Shown here: positions 20,386 through 29,796 of the stretch, one piece after another
Position numbering within the stretch: position 1 is the first letter of the stretch
Layout of the letters: the number at the start of each line of letters is the position of its first letter
Source: Burkholderiales bacterium
GTDB lineage: Bacteria > Pseudomonadota > Gammaproteobacteria > Burkholderiales > Burkholderiaceae_C
Assembly (NCBI GenBank): GCA_020354665.1
Contig: CP070653.1
Location: 2,504,592-2,568,591, forward strand
DNA length: 64,000 bases
Reading direction: 5' to 3'
The notes under the pieces: model-generated
Told to the model about the DNA's origin: nothing
The model's database searches: none
The model's input: the letters and a program-made list of their open reading frames with translations, nothing else
Position numbers and translations under genes: made by a program

Positions 20386-21654
20386 ATGGCCGACAAGAAG
20401 GGTTCTGTCAGCGAAAAGGTCCTTTATTGCTCCTTTTGCGGCAAGAGCCAGCACGAGGTTAAGAAGCTCATTGCAGGACCGTCGGTCTTCATCTGCGATG
20501 AATGCATCGAGCTGTGCAACGACATCATCCGCGACGAACTTCCGGCCGAGGGCGCGGCGGCGCGCGCCGCGCGCTCCGACCTGCCGTCTCCCGCCGAAAT
20601 CAAGGCCAGCCTGGACCAGTACGTGATTGGGCAAGAGACCGCCAAGCGCGTTCTGTCGGTGGCGGTCTACAACCACTACAAGCGGCTCAAGCACGCGGGG
20701 GCGGCCAAGGACGACGTAGAGTTGTCCAAGAGCAACATTCTGCTGATCGGACCCACCGGGTCGGGCAAGACCTTGCTGGCGCAGACGCTGGCCAAACTGC
20801 TCAACGTGCCGTTCGTGATCGCCGATGCAACCACGCTGACCGAAGCCGGTTATGTCGGCGAGGACGTCGAGAACATCATCCAGAAGCTGCTGCAGAACTG
20901 CAACTACGACGTCGAGCGGGCCCAGCGAGGGATCGTGTACATCGACGAGATCGACAAGATCTCGCGCAAGGCCGATAACCCGAGCATCACGCGCGACGTC
21001 TCAGGGGAGGGTGTGCAGCAGGCGTTGCTGAAGCTTGTCGAGGGCACGATGGCCAGCGTTCCGCCCCAGGGAGGGCGCAAGCATCCGAACCAGGATTTCC
21101 TTCAAATCGACACAACCAACATCCTGTTCATCTGTGGCGGTGCCTTCGACGGGTTGGAGAAAGTGATCCAGAACCGTACCGAGAAATCGGGTATTGGCTT
21201 CGGTGCGACGGTGCACAGCAAGAGCGAGAAGCGCATTTCGGAGGTATTTCGCGACGCGGAGCCCGAAGACCTTATCAAGTTCGGGCTCATTCCCGAACTG
21301 GTTGGCCGACTGCCGGTCGTGGCCACCCTCGGGGAACTGACAGAGGAGGCGCTGGTTCAGATCCTGACCGAACCGAAGAACGCCTTGGTCAAGCAATACC
21401 AGAAACTCTTCGACATGGACGGGGTCCAACTGGAGATCCGTCCGTCCGCCTTGGCCGCGATTGCGCGGAAGGCCCTGGCGCGAAAGACAGGCGCCCGGGG
21501 GCTGCGTTCGATCATGGAGCAGGCGTTGATCGACACCATGTTCGACCTGCCCAACCTCGATGGGGTTGCCAAGGTGGTGGTGGACGAGCACAACATCGAA
21601 GAAGGCAGCAAACCGCTGCTGGTGTATCGCGAGCAGGCGAAGGCCAGTGCCTGA
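20386..21654 (+). CDS. clpX: ATP-dependent Clp protease ATP-binding subunit ClpX
   Basis: AAA+ unfoldase that recognises substrates and feeds them to ClpP. The N-terminal zinc-binding domain has Cys15, Cys18, Cys37 and Cys40 (CSFC and CDEC). The Walker A motif GPTGSGKT is at residues 122-129 and Walker B is [10 protein letters not shown] near 185; the pore region GYVGEDVE and the C-terminal RGLRSIMEQ sensor-2 segment are present. Length 422 is normal. No clear ribosome-binding site precedes the ATG, but the start fits the family alignment. Confidence 0.97.
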   Translation: MADKKGSVSEKVLYCSFCGKSQHEVKKLIAGPSVFICDECIELCNDIIRDELPAEGAAARAARSDLPSPAEIKASLDQYVIGQETAKRVLSVAVYNHYKRLKHAGAAKDDVELSKSNILLIGPTGSGKTLLAQTLAKLLNVPFVIADATTLTEAGYVGEDVENIIQKLLQNCNYDVERAQRGIVYIDEIDKISRKADNPSITRDVSGEGVQQALLKLVEGTMASVPPQGGRKHPNQDFLQIDTTNILFICGGAFDGLEKVIQNRTEKSGIGFGATVHSKSEKRISEVFRDAEPEDLIKFGLIPELVGRLPVVATLGELTEEALVQILTEPKNALVKQYQKLFDMDGVQLEIRPSALAAIARKALARKTGARGLRSIMEQALIDTMFDLPNLDGVAKVVVDEHNIEEGSKPLLVYREQAKASA

Positions 21655-21698
21655 GCCGTCCGGACCGGCTGTGCCGGCCGTGTCAGTATCGCGAGCCT

Positions 21699-21726
21699 CT
21701 TGCAATGTCGACCTCGGGCCCCACAT
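21699..21726 (+). promoter_or_regulatory. Sigma-32 (heat-shock) type promoter for lon
   Basis: CTTGCAA at 21699-21705 and CCCCACAT at 21719-21726 are separated by 13 bases, close to the RpoH consensus CTTGAAA-N13-CCCCATnT. It sits 25 bases before the lon start codon. lon is a known heat-shock gene in E. coli, which supports the call. Confidence 0.5.
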
Positions 21727-21750
21727 CGGCCTGAGAAAGTGAGGAATCCC

Positions 21751-24171
21751 ATGTCAGGCCATCCCGTTCTACCTTCTGAGCCGATCACCCTGCCGCTGCT
21801 ACCGCTGCGCGACGTGGTCGTGTTCCCGCACATGGTGATCCCGCTGTTCGTCGGGCGCCCGAAGTCGATCAAGGCCCTGGAGGCCGCGATGGAGGGCGGG
21901 CGGCAGATCATGCTCGTCGCCCAGCGGGCGGCCGGCAAGGACGAACCCAAGCCCGACGATCTGTTCCAGATCGGCTGCGTGTCCAGCATCCTGCAGATGC
22001 TGAAGCTGCCGGATGGGACCGTGAAAGTGCTGGTCGAAGGGCTTCAGCGTGCCCGCACCGGCGACATTGTGGATGGCGACGACTACTTCTCTGGGAAGGT
22101 CACGCCGGTCCCACCGACCTCCGACGAGAGGCCCGAAGTGGAAGCGCTGCGCCGGGCGGTTACTCAGCAGTTTGACCAGTACGTCAAGCTCAACAAGAAG
22201 ATTCCGCCAGAAATCCTTACATCGATTGCCGGGATCGATGACGCGGGCCGGTTAGCCGACACGATCGCCGCGCACCTGCCGCTCAAACTGGAAGCCAAGC
22301 AATCGGTGCTCGATCTGTTCGAGGTCGGCAAACGCCTGGAGAAGCTGCTCGAATTGCTTGAGCACGAAGTCGACATCCTGCAGGTCGAAAAGCGCATCCG
22401 CGGGCGCGTCAAGCGCCAGATGGAGAAGAGCCAGCGCGAGTACTATCTGAACGAGCAGGTCAAGGCGATCCAGAAAGAACTGGGCGACGGCGAAGAAGGC
22501 GCCGACCTCGAGGAGCTGGAGAAGAAGATCAAGGCCGCTCGCATGCCCAAGGAGGCGCGCAAGAAGGCCGAGGGCGAGCTCAAGAAACTCAAGCTGATGT
22601 CGCCGATGTCGGCCGAGGCAACCGTCGTACGCAATTACATCGACACGCTGGTCAACCTGCCCTGGAGCAAGAAGACCAAGATCAAGCACGACCTGCCGCA
22701 TGCGGAGGCGGTGCTCAACGAGGACCACGCGGGGCTGGAAAAGGTCAAGGAGCGCATCCTCGAGTATCTCGCTGTGCAGCAGCGAGTCGACAAGGTCAAG
22801 GCGCCGATCCTTTGCCTGGTCGGCCCACCCGGCGTGGGCAAGACCTCGCTGGGACAGAGCGTGGCTCGGGCCACCGGCCGCAAGTTCGTGCGGATGGCCT
22901 TGGGCGGTGTTCGCGACGAGGCTGAGATCCGCGGCCACCGGCGCACCTACATCGGCTCGATGCCGGGCAAGGTGCTGCAAAGCCTGACCAAGGTGGGCGT
23001 TCGCAACCCGCTGTTCCTGCTCGACGAGATCGACAAGCTCGGCATGGACTTCCGCGGTGATCCGAGCTCGGCATTGCTCGAGGTGCTTGACCCTGAGCAG
23101 AACCACACGTTCAGCGACCACTACGTCGAGGTCGACTTCGACCTATCCGACGTGATGTTCGTCGCCACCGCCAACACACTCAACATTCCGCCGGCGCTGA
23201 TGGACCGGATGGAGACCATCAAGCTCTCGGGCTACACCGAGGATGAGAAGGTCGACATTGCCAAGCGCTACTTGCTGCCCAAGCAGATGAGGAACAACGG
23301 TGTGAAGGCCGACGAGCTCGAAGTGACCGAGAGCGCCATCCGCGGCATCATCCGCTACTACACGCGCGAAGCGGGGGTGCGATCTCTTGAGCGCGAGATC
23401 TCCAAGATCTGTCGCAAGACCGTCAAGGGGCTCCAGCTCGGGGCTTCGGAGAGCAAGGTCGTCGTTACCGAGGAGAGCCTCAACGACTTCCTCGGCGTGC
23501 GCAAGTTCGACTTCGGACGCGCTGAGAAGACCAACCAGGTGGGTCAGGTCGTGGGGCTGGCCTGGACGGAGGTCGGTGGCGACTTGCTGACGATCGAAGC
23601 CGCTGTGATGCCCGGCAAGGGCAACATCATCCGCACCGGACAGCTCGGCGACGTCATGAAGGAGTCGGTCGAGGCAGCTCGATCCGTGGTGCGCTCGCGT
23701 GCGCGTCGCCTGGGAATCAAGGACGAGCTCTTCGAAAAGCGCGATATCCACATCCACGTTCCGGATGCCGCGACGCCGAAGGACGGGCCGAGCGCAGGCA
23801 TCGCGATGACCACGGCTTTCGTCTCGGCGCTGACGGGGATTCCGGTGCGGGCCGACGTGGCGATGACGGGCGAGATCACGTTGCGTGGGGAGGTCACGGC
23901 GATCGGCGGGCTCAAAGAGAAGCTGCTCGCGGCGCACCGAGGCGGGATCAAGACGGTGATCATTCCCGAGGAGAACGTGAAGGACCTTCAGGAGATCCCC
24001 GAGAACGTGAAGAACCGGCTTGAAATCGTGCCGGTGCGGTGGATCGATCGGGTGTTCGAGGTCGCGCTCCAGTCAGCACCGGTGCCGGTGCCCGAACCCG
24101 AAGAGGAAGTGGCCGCCAAGGAGGCCCCGGCCGGCGAGGCGCCCGTCACCGCAGAGGCGATCAAACACTGA
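21751..24171 (+). CDS. lon: ATP-dependent protease Lon (LonA)
   Basis: Homohexameric AAA+ protease degrading misfolded and regulatory proteins in the cytoplasm. The 806 residues contain the N-terminal substrate-binding LAN domain ([22 protein letters not shown]), a coiled-coil region (about 190-300), Walker [10 protein letters not shown] near 355, Walker [10 protein letters not shown], and the protease domain with the Ser681-Lys724 dyad (DGPSAGIA and [13 protein letters not shown]). The start at 21751 is preceded by GAGGA. A heat-shock-type promoter lies just upstream and a long GC hairpin just downstream. Confidence 0.97.
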   Translation: MSGHPVLPSEPITLPLLPLRDVVVFPHMVIPLFVGRPKSIKALEAAMEGGRQIMLVAQRAAGKDEPKPDDLFQIGCVSSILQMLKLPDGTVKVLVEGLQRARTGDIVDGDDYFSGKVTPVPPTSDERPEVEALRRAVTQQFDQYVKLNKKIPPEILTSIAGIDDAGRLADTIAAHLPLKLEAKQSVLDLFEVGKRLEKLLELLEHEVDILQVEKRIRGRVKRQMEKSQREYYLNEQVKAIQKELGDGEEGADLEELEKKIKAARMPKEARKKAEGELKKLKLMSPMSAEATVVRNYIDTLVNLPWSKKTKIKHDLPHAEAVLNEDHAGLEKVKERILEYLAVQQRVDKVKAPILCLVGPPGVGKTSLGQSVARATGRKFVRMALGGVRDEAEIRGHRRTYIGSMPGKVLQSLTKVGVRNPLFLLDEIDKLGMDFRGDPSSALLEVLDPEQNHTFSDHYVEVDFDLSDVMFVATANTLNIPPALMDRMETIKLSGYTEDEKVDIAKRYLLPKQMRNNGVKADELEVTESAIRGIIRYYTREAGVRSLEREISKICRKTVKGLQLGASESKVVVTEESLNDFLGVRKFDFGRAEKTNQVGQVVGLAWTEVGGDLLTIEAAVMPGKGNIIRTGQLGDVMKESVEAARSVVRSRARRLGIKDELFEKRDIHIHVPDAATPKDGPSAGIAMTTAFVSALTGIPVRADVAMTGEITLRGEVTAIGGLKEKLLAAHRGGIKTVIIPEENVKDLQEIPENVKNRLEIVPVRWIDRVFEVALQSAPVPVPEPEEEVAAKEAPAGEAPVTAEAIKH

Positions 24172-24183
24172 TCGCGCGTGTCT

Positions 24184-24211
24184 CGGCCGCCGCCAGGCGT
24201 CACGGCGGCCG
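24184..24211 (+). terminator. Strong hairpin after lon
   Basis: Perfect 9-base-pair stem CGGCCGCCG (24184-24192) and CGGCGGCCG (24203-24211) with a 10-base loop. It starts 12 bases after the lon stop. No clear T run follows, so termination may be incomplete or factor-dependent. Confidence 0.45.
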
Positions 24212-24224
24212 CTCGGACTTCACC

Positions 24225-24230
24225 TATAAT
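24225..24230 (+). promoter_or_regulatory. -10 element of the tRNA-Gly promoter
   Basis: A perfect TATAAT lies 30 bases before tRNA-Gly. The -35 region at the usual distance (near 24202-24207) is a poor match. Confidence 0.45.
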
Positions 24231-24260
24231 TCGCGCGCAAAGCCAGTCGAGCGGCGCGAT

Positions 24261-24336
24261 GCGGGAATAGCTCAGTTGGTAGAGCGCAACCTTGCCAAGG
24301 TTGAGGTCGCGAGTTCGAGACTCGTTTCCCGCTCCA
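24261..24336 (+). tRNA. tRNA-Gly(GCC)
   Basis: A 76-base tRNA with encoded CCA: acceptor GCGGGAA pairs with TTCCCGC, D-loop TAGCTCAGTTGGTAGAGC, anticodon loop CTTGCCAAG (GCC), T-arm GCGAGTTCGAGACTCG. A terminator hairpin follows directly. Confidence 0.97.
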
Positions 24337-24352
24337 ACACTGCACGCACGAT

Positions 24353-24380
24353 GGGGAACCTGCCAGGGTTCTCCATTTTT
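24353..24380 (+). terminator. Rho-independent terminator after tRNA-Gly
   Basis: Stem GGGGAACC (24353-24360) and GGTTCTCC (24367-24374) with one G-U pair, loop TGCCAG, followed by A and five T (24376-24380). Confidence 0.75.
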
Positions 24381-24414
24381 GTTTGGTGACGTCTCGTTTA
24401 CAGTTCCAATTAGC

Positions 24415-24488
24415 GGCGCGGTAGCAAAGCGGTTATGCACCGGATTGCAAATCCGAGTAGGTCGGTTCGACTCCGGCCCGCGCCTCCA
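24415..24488 (+). tRNA. tRNA-Cys(GCA)
   Basis: A 74-base tRNA with encoded CCA: acceptor GGCGCGG with CCGCGCC, anticodon loop ATTGCAAAT (GCA), T-arm containing GGTTCGACTCC. Closely similar in layout to E. coli tRNA-Cys. It has terminators on both sides. Confidence 0.96.
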
Positions 24489-24497
24489 GAAACCTGC

Positions 24498-24525
24498 AAG
24501 GCCGCACGAGCGGCCTTGTTTGCTT
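24498..24525 (+). terminator. Rho-independent terminator after tRNA-Cys
   Basis: Perfect 8-base-pair stem AAGGCCGC (24498-24505) and GCGGCCTT (24510-24517), loop ACGA, then GTTTGCTT. Confidence 0.75.
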
Positions 24526-24569
24526 CCGGCCGGCCTCGTCTGTGCGCACGCTGATAATGCCGCTGAGCG

Positions 24570-24660
24570 GCCCGGGTGGCGAAACAGGCAGACGCAGCGG
24601 ACTTAAAATCCGCCGCCCTTGAAAGGGGGCATACCGGTTCGATCCCGGTCCCGGGCACCA
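24570..24660 (+). tRNA. tRNA-Leu(UAA)
   Basis: A 91-base class II tRNA with encoded CCA: acceptor GCCCGGG with CCCGGGC, anticodon loop CTTAAAA (UAA, reads UUA/UUG), a long variable arm, T-arm GGTTCGATCCC. GATAAT at 24553-24558 could be a -10 element. Confidence 0.96.
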
Positions 24661-24668
24661 AGCCGGTG

Positions 24669-24697
24669 GTCGTTGCTTCGAGTGACGACGTTTGTTC
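24669..24697 (+). terminator. Rho-independent terminator after tRNA-Leu(UAA)
   Basis: Stem GTCGTTGCT (24669-24677) and AGTGACGAC (24681-24689), nine pairs including two G-U, loop TCG, followed by GTTTGTTCT. Confidence 0.6.
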
Positions 24698-24806
24698 TGA
24701 GGGCGGCTCCAGTGCGTGGCCGGCGCCTCAGACGCAGCGGTATCGCTGCCGCACTGTCAGCAAGCGTGTTGGCCTCCTCGATCAACCGAGTGGGCCGGTC
24801 GTGCCA

Positions 24807-24837
24807 ATGACCGGCTGCCGCAGGGCGGCCGTAGAAT
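24807..24837 (+). promoter_or_regulatory. Weak promoter candidate for etfB
   Basis: ATGACC (24807-24812) and TAGAAT (24832-24837), 19 bases apart, upstream of the etfB ribosome-binding site. Spacing is longer than ideal. Confidence 0.3.
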
Positions 24838-24881
24838 GAATTCGAGCTGAAATTCGATTGCACCGGCAGGAGAGGTGTCGC

Positions 24882-25631
24882 ATGAAAGTCCTCGTCCCCG
24901 TTAAGCGCGTGGTCGACTACAACGTCAAGGTGCGGGTGAAGTCCGACGGCAGCGGCGTGGACGTCGCTGGCGTCAAGATGAGCATGAACCCGTTCGATGA
25001 GATTGCCGTGGAAGAGGCGGTGCGGCTGAAGGAAAAGGGCGCAGCCACCGAAATCGTCGCCGTCTCGTGCGGCGTGACGCAATGCCAGGAGACGCTGCGC
25101 ACCGCGATGGCGATCGGTGCCGACCGCGCGATCCTGGTGGAGACCGCCGAGGAACTGCAGCCGCTGGCGGTGGCCAAGATCCTGAAGGCGCTGGCCGACA
25201 AGGAGCAACCCGGCCTGGTGATCCTGGGCAAGCAGGCCATCGACGACGACTGCAACCAGACCGGGCAGATGCTCGCGGCGCTGGCCGGCTGGCCGCAAGG
25301 CACCTTCGCGAGCAAGCTCGAGGTCGCCGACGGCCACATTGCGGTCACGCGCGAAGTCGATGGCGGGCTGGAGACCGTCAAGCTCAAGCTGCCGGCGGTC
25401 ATCACCACCGACCTGCGCCTGAACGAACCGCGCTACGTCACGCTGCCCAACATCATGAAGGCCAAGAAGAAACAGCTCGACGTCGTCAAGCCGGCCGATC
25501 TCGGCGTGGACGTCACGCCGCGGCTGAAGACGCTCAAGGTCAGTGAGCCGCCGAAGCGCGGCGCTGGTGTCAAGGTGCCCGACGTGGCCACGCTGGTCGA
25601 CAAGCTCAAGAACGAAGCCAAGGTGATCTGA
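24882..25631 (+). CDS. etfB: Electron transfer flavoprotein, beta subunit
   Basis: AMP-binding subunit of the heterodimeric flavoprotein that carries electrons from acyl-CoA dehydrogenases to the quinone pool through ETF:quinone oxidoreductase. The 249-residue protein starts [20 protein letters not shown] and contains the ETF-beta signature near the C-terminal half ([29 protein letters not shown]) and the partner-recognition region [13 protein letters not shown]. The ATG at 24882 has AGGAGA upstream; the earlier ATG at 24858 lacks one. etfA and an acyl-CoA dehydrogenase follow. Confidence 0.96.
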   Translation: MKVLVPVKRVVDYNVKVRVKSDGSGVDVAGVKMSMNPFDEIAVEEAVRLKEKGAATEIVAVSCGVTQCQETLRTAMAIGADRAILVETAEELQPLAVAKILKALADKEQPGLVILGKQAIDDDCNQTGQMLAALAGWPQGTFASKLEVADGHIAVTREVDGGLETVKLKLPAVITTDLRLNEPRYVTLPNIMKAKKKQLDVVKPADLGVDVTPRLKTLKVSEPPKRGAGVKVPDVATLVDKLKNEAKVI

Positions 25632-25717
25632 AATGAATTACCCCCACGCTCACTATCGTTCGCTGTCCCCCGAAGGGGCGCCAGTCTCCGTTGAGTCGGC
25701 TCAGCGGGAGGCTTGAG
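25632..25717 (+). repeat. Probable interspersed repeat element between etfB and etfA
   Basis: The 86-base gap contains CCCCCACGCTCACT...TTCGCTGTCCCCCGAAGGGG, a pattern resembling short GC-rich intergenic elements I recall from Burkholderiales genomes. Only one copy was seen here, so the repeat identity rests on memory, not on this window. CCCC(GAA)GGGG forms a small hairpin. Confidence 0.35.
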
Positions 25718-26650
25718 ATGTCCGTCCTCGTCGTTGCCGAACACGACCATGGCACCTTGAAGGGTGCGACCCTGAATACCGTCAGCGCGGCGGCCCAAAG
25801 CGGATCGGATGTGCACGTGCTGGTGGCTGGGCAGAACGCCGAGAGGGCAGCCCAGGCCGCCGCGCAGATTGGCGGCGTGACCAAGGTGCTGCACGCCGAC
25901 GCAGAAAGCCTGAAGGAGCAGCTTGGCGAGAATGTCGCGGCGCAGGTGCTGCAGATCGCCAAGGGCTACAGCCACATCCTGTTTCCTGCTACCGCGCACG
26001 GCAAGAACGTTGCGCCGCGGGTGGCCGCGCTGCTCGATGTCGCGCAGGTCAGCGACGTCAGCAAGGTGATCGACCCCGACACATTCGAGCGCCCGATCTA
26101 CGCCGGCAACGCCATTGCCACCGTGAAGAGCGCCGACGCGGTCAAGGTGATGACCGTGCGCACCACGGCTTTCGATGCCGCGGCGCAAAGTGGCGGCAGT
26201 GCCGGCATCGAAAACGTCAACGCCGTCGCGGACGGCGGCTTGAGTGCCTTCGTCGGCGCCGAGAACGTCAAACTCGACCGGCCCGAACTCACCGCTGCCA
26301 AGGTCCTCGTCTCGGGTCGCCGGGCGATGGGCTCGGCCGAGAAGTTCAACGAGGTGTTGACCCCGCTGGCCGACAAGCTCGGCGCGGCGCTGGGCGCCAG
26401 CCGCGCGGCAGTCGACGCTGGCTACGCGCCCAACGCCTGGCAAGTCGGCCAGACCGGCAAGATCGTCGCCCCGCAGCTCTACATCGCCTGCGGGATCTCG
26501 GGAGCGATCCAGCACTTGGCGGGCATGAAGGACAGCAAGGTGATCGTGGCGATCAATAAGGACGCCGAGGCGCCGATCTTCAGCGTGGCTGATTACGGAC
26601 TCGAGGCCGATTTGTTCAAGGCGGTGCCAGAGCTCGTCAGCATGCTTTGA
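25718..26650 (+). CDS. etfA: Electron transfer flavoprotein, alpha subunit
   Basis: FAD-binding subunit of ETF, 310 residues. The N-terminal domain begins [25 protein letters not shown]; the C-terminal FAD domain carries VSGRRAMGS, the conserved [23 protein letters not shown] and the ending [16 protein letters not shown]. The start at 25718 is preceded by GGGAGG; an upstream in-frame ATG at 25691 lies inside the repeat-like gap. Located between etfB and an acyl-CoA dehydrogenase that presumably uses it. Confidence 0.96.
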   Translation: MSVLVVAEHDHGTLKGATLNTVSAAAQSGSDVHVLVAGQNAERAAQAAAQIGGVTKVLHADAESLKEQLGENVAAQVLQIAKGYSHILFPATAHGKNVAPRVAALLDVAQVSDVSKVIDPDTFERPIYAGNAIATVKSADAVKVMTVRTTAFDAAAQSGGSAGIENVNAVADGGLSAFVGAENVKLDRPELTAAKVLVSGRRAMGSAEKFNEVLTPLADKLGAALGASRAAVDAGYAPNAWQVGQTGKIVAPQLYIACGISGAIQHLAGMKDSKVIVAINKDAEAPIFSVADYGLEADLFKAVPELVSML

Positions 26651-26729
26651 CCGCGGCGCCAATGCTGCGAACAAGGCAGAGGGCGCCCAACTTGGTAGCG
26701 GCGCCCTCGTTTTCGATGGAGACACGACC

Positions 26730-28520
26730 ATGACCTACCGCGCCCCCGTCAAGGACCTGCTGTTCTGCATCGAGCATCTGGCAGGACTCGAAAGCATCGC
26801 AAAGCTGCCCGGCTTCGAGGAAGCGGGCCTGGAGACGGCGCAGGCCGTCATCGAGGAGTGCGCCAGGCTCAATGAAGAAGTCATCGCACCCATGAACTGG
26901 GAGGGCGATTGCCATCCTTCGTCGTTGCACGATGGCGAAGTCACGACGACACCGGGCTTCAAGCAGGCATTCCGGCAGTTCGTCGAAGGGGGATGGCAGG
27001 GATTGCAGCATCCGGCCGAATTCGGTGGTCAAGGCCTGCCGAAGACCATCGGTGCGGCCTGCACCGAGATCCTCAACAGCGCGAATCTGAGCTTCGCGCT
27101 TTGTCCGCTGCTCACCGACGGCGCGATCGAGGCGCTGCTCACCGCGGGCTCGGCCGAGCAGCAGGCGACGTACTTGCCGAAGATGATCTCGGGGCAATGG
27201 ACCGGAACGATGAATCTGACCGAGTCGCAGGCCGGCAGCGACCTCTCGCTGGTGCGCACCCGCGCCGAGCCGCAACCTGACGGCAGCTACAGGATCTTCG
27301 GGACGAAGATCTTCATCACCTACGGCGAGCACGATATGGCCGAGAACATCGTGCATCTGGTGCTGGCGCGAGTAACGGGGGCGCCCGAAGGCGTCAAGGG
27401 GATCAGCCTGTTCCTCGTGCCCAAGTTCGCCGTCAACGGCGACGGCTCGCTCGGTGCGCGAAACGACGTCCGTTGCGTGAGCATCGAACACAAGCTCGGC
27501 ATCAAGGCCAGTCCAACCGCGGTGCTGCAGTACGGCGACCACGAGGGCGCCGTCGGCTACCTGGTTGGCCAGGAGAACCGCGGGCTCGAATACATGTTCG
27601 TGATGATGAACGCCGCGCGCTACGCGGTCGGCGTGCAAGGGATCTCGGTGGCTGAGCGCGCCTACCAGAAGGCAGCCCAGTACGCACGCGAGCGCATCCA
27701 GTCGCGCCCGGTCGACGGCTCGATGTCGTCGGCTGCGCCGATCATTCACCATCCGGACGTCAGGCGCATGCTGATGACGATGCGCGGAGTGACCGAAGGT
27801 TGTCGCGCGCTCGCGCTGGCGACGGCGGCCGCGTACGACACCGCGCACGCCCATCCCGATGCCCAGACGCGCCAGGAAGCGAAGGCCTTCTACGAATTCA
27901 TGATCCCGCTGGTGAAGGGCTACACGACCGAGATGAGCCTCGAAGTGGCGAGTCTTGGCATCCAGGTGCACGGCGGCATGGGCTTCATCGAGGAGACTGG
28001 CGCGGCGCAGTACTACCGGGACGCGCGCATCCTGACCATCTACGAGGGCACAACCGCGATCCAGGGGAACGACCTGGTCGGCCGCAAGGTCTCGCGAGAC
28101 GGTGGCGCCGTCGCACGGTCGATCGCGGCGCAGGTTGCCGCAACCGAGGCGGACCTCGCGCGGCGCGGCAGCGAAGCCGCGCGCGCGACCGTCAAGCGCC
28201 TGGAGGCGGCGCGCGAGGCGTTCGAGGAGGTCGTCTCATTCATCATCGAGCGCGGCGGGCGCGACCCGAACGCGGTGTTTGCCGGCGCGGTGCCGTATCT
28301 CATGCTGGCGGGCAACCTCATGGCGGGCTGGCAGATGGCCCGAGCGCTGGCCGTGGCCGAGGACCGACTGCGGGCGGGCGAGGACGTCGACTTCATGCGT
28401 GCCAAGATCGCGACGGCGCGTTTCTATGCCGAGCACATCCTCGCTCGCGCGCCGGCGCAGCGCGATGCCATCGTCAATGGGTATGCGAGTGTCATGGCGC
28501 TGGCCGCCGACGCGTTCTGA
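26730..28520 (+). CDS. Acyl-CoA dehydrogenase, long form with C-terminal extension (DmdC/FadE-like)
   Basis: Flavoenzyme of 596 residues, probably introducing a double bond into an acyl-CoA and passing electrons to the adjacent EtfAB. The N-terminal helical domain is followed by the beta domain with MNLTESQAGSDLSLVRT and GTKIFITYGEHD, then the C-terminal helical domain with QVHGGMGFIEETGAAQYYRDARI and the catalytic Glu in TIYEGTTAIQ. An extra C-terminal domain of about 130 residues follows, as in 3-methylmercaptopropionyl-CoA dehydrogenases and related long forms. The substrate cannot be told from sequence alone. The next gene overlaps its stop. Confidence 0.9.
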   Translation: MTYRAPVKDLLFCIEHLAGLESIAKLPGFEEAGLETAQAVIEECARLNEEVIAPMNWEGDCHPSSLHDGEVTTTPGFKQAFRQFVEGGWQGLQHPAEFGGQGLPKTIGAACTEILNSANLSFALCPLLTDGAIEALLTAGSAEQQATYLPKMISGQWTGTMNLTESQAGSDLSLVRTRAEPQPDGSYRIFGTKIFITYGEHDMAENIVHLVLARVTGAPEGVKGISLFLVPKFAVNGDGSLGARNDVRCVSIEHKLGIKASPTAVLQYGDHEGAVGYLVGQENRGLEYMFVMMNAARYAVGVQGISVAERAYQKAAQYARERIQSRPVDGSMSSAAPIIHHPDVRRMLMTMRGVTEGCRALALATAAAYDTAHAHPDAQTRQEAKAFYEFMIPLVKGYTTEMSLEVASLGIQVHGGMGFIEETGAAQYYRDARILTIYEGTTAIQGNDLVGRKVSRDGGAVARSIAAQVAATEADLARRGSEAARATVKRLEAAREAFEEVVSFIIERGGRDPNAVFAGAVPYLMLAGNLMAGWQMARALAVAEDRLRAGEDVDFMRAKIATARFYAEHILARAPAQRDAIVNGYASVMALAADAF

Positions 28521-29476
28521 TGCCGCTGCCGCCGGTCCTGTCGCGTCTGGAGTTGCCGGTCATCGGCGCGCCGCTGTTCATCATCAGCAATCCCCGCCTG
28601 GTGATCGAGCAATGCAGGGCGGGCATCGTCGGCGCAATGCCTGCACTCAATGCGCGACCGGCCGCGCAGCTCGACGAGTGGCTGGCCGAGATCACCGAGA
28701 CTTTGGCCGCGTGGGACCGTGACCACCCGGAGCAGCCTGCGGCGCCGTTTGCGGTCAACCAGATCGTTCACCGGACGAACGACCGGCTTGAGCATGACGT
28801 CGCGGTGTGCGCCAAGTACCGCGTGCCGATCGTGATCACGTCGCTCGGTGCACGCCCCGAAATCAATGCGGCGGTCCATGCATGGGGTGGCGTCGTGCTG
28901 CATGACGTCATCAACGTGGCGTTTGCGCGCAAGGCGATCGAGAAGGGCGCCGACGGGCTCGTTGCCGTGGCGGCCGGCGCCGGCGGGCATGCCGGCACCA
29001 CGAGTCCGTTTGCCCTCGTCGAGGAGATCCGGCAGTGGTTCGATGGACCGCTGGCGCTCGCCGGGGCGATTGCAACCGGTCGAGGGGTGCTCGCCGCGCA
29101 GGCGATGGGGGCGGACCTCGCCTACATCGGATCGGCGTTCATCGCGACCGACGAGGCGCGCGCAGCCGAAGCCTACAAGCGCGCCGTCGTGGAGGGCGCG
29201 GCGGACGACATCGTCTATTCGAACCTGTTCACTGGCGTGCACGGCAATTACCTGAAGTGCTCGATCCGCAACGCCGGACTCGACCCCGACCGCCTGGCGC
29301 CGAGCGACCCGAGCAAGATGGACTTCGGCGGCGAGGGAGCCAAGAAGGCCTGGAAGGACATCTGGGGGTCCGGTCAGGGCATTGGAGCGGTCAAGGCTAT
29401 CGTGCCGGCGGCGCAACTCGTCGCACGGCTGAAGCAGGAATACCGCGAAGCCCGCCAGAGGCTCGGCCCGTGCTGA
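28520..29476 (+). CDS. Nitronate monooxygenase / 2-nitropropane dioxygenase family protein
   Basis: FMN-dependent TIM-barrel enzyme of 318 residues. Class marks include IGAPLFIISNPRLVIEQCRAGIVGAMPALN at the N-terminus, KGADGLVAVAAGAGGHAGTTSPFALV (FMN phosphate region and the usual His), and ALAGAIATGRGVLAAQAMGADLAYIGSAFIAT. Members oxidise nitronates; others act as enoyl reductases or are uncharacterised. The ATG overlaps the acyl-CoA dehydrogenase stop (TGATG), indicating coupled translation and perhaps a shared pathway. The longer open frame upstream is a shadow within the dehydrogenase gene. Confidence 0.88.
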   Translation: MPLPPVLSRLELPVIGAPLFIISNPRLVIEQCRAGIVGAMPALNARPAAQLDEWLAEITETLAAWDRDHPEQPAAPFAVNQIVHRTNDRLEHDVAVCAKYRVPIVITSLGARPEINAAVHAWGGVVLHDVINVAFARKAIEKGADGLVAVAAGAGGHAGTTSPFALVEEIRQWFDGPLALAGAIATGRGVLAAQAMGADLAYIGSAFIATDEARAAEAYKRAVVEGAADDIVYSNLFTGVHGNYLKCSIRNAGLDPDRLAPSDPSKMDFGGEGAKKAWKDIWGSGQGIGAVKAIVPAAQLVARLKQEYREARQRLGPC

Positions 29477-29796
29477 GGTGTGCGCTGTCTTGCGCGCGTT
29501 CCATGCCCTGATGCCGGCACGCGCGGGATCAGCGGGCGATCCTTGCAGCGGGGCGGGAAGGTGTGGCGGCGCGTCGCCGTTGTCAGGAAACCAACAGGCT
29601 CGATGGGCTCTAATGGCCTCCGACACGAACGCGGACGCCCGCGGTGATACAGTCGCGGCTCGGACGCCGTAGTCGCGTCCGTTGCTGGGCGAGCCAGGCA
29701 GCAGTCGGGTCGCAATCCGCCAACCGGTCGAGCCGGGCCGCGGAAGGTTGAAAACCCATCGGAGCTCCGGAAACCGGAGTGAAAGGTGAGCGCGAG
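29477..29796. promoter_or_regulatory. Upstream region of odhA
   Basis: This 320-base gap holds no gene I can support. TG-A-TACAGT at 29645-29653 is a fair extended -10 element. A perfect 6-base-pair hairpin CTCCGG-AAA-CCGGAG lies at 29765-29779, immediately before the odhA ribosome-binding site (AAGGTGAG), where it could affect translation. No riboswitch was recognised. Confidence 0.4.

Noticed and set aside
26637..27971. Minus-strand frame of 444 codons opposite the acyl-CoA dehydrogenase
   Set aside because: Antisense shadow with no family resemblance.
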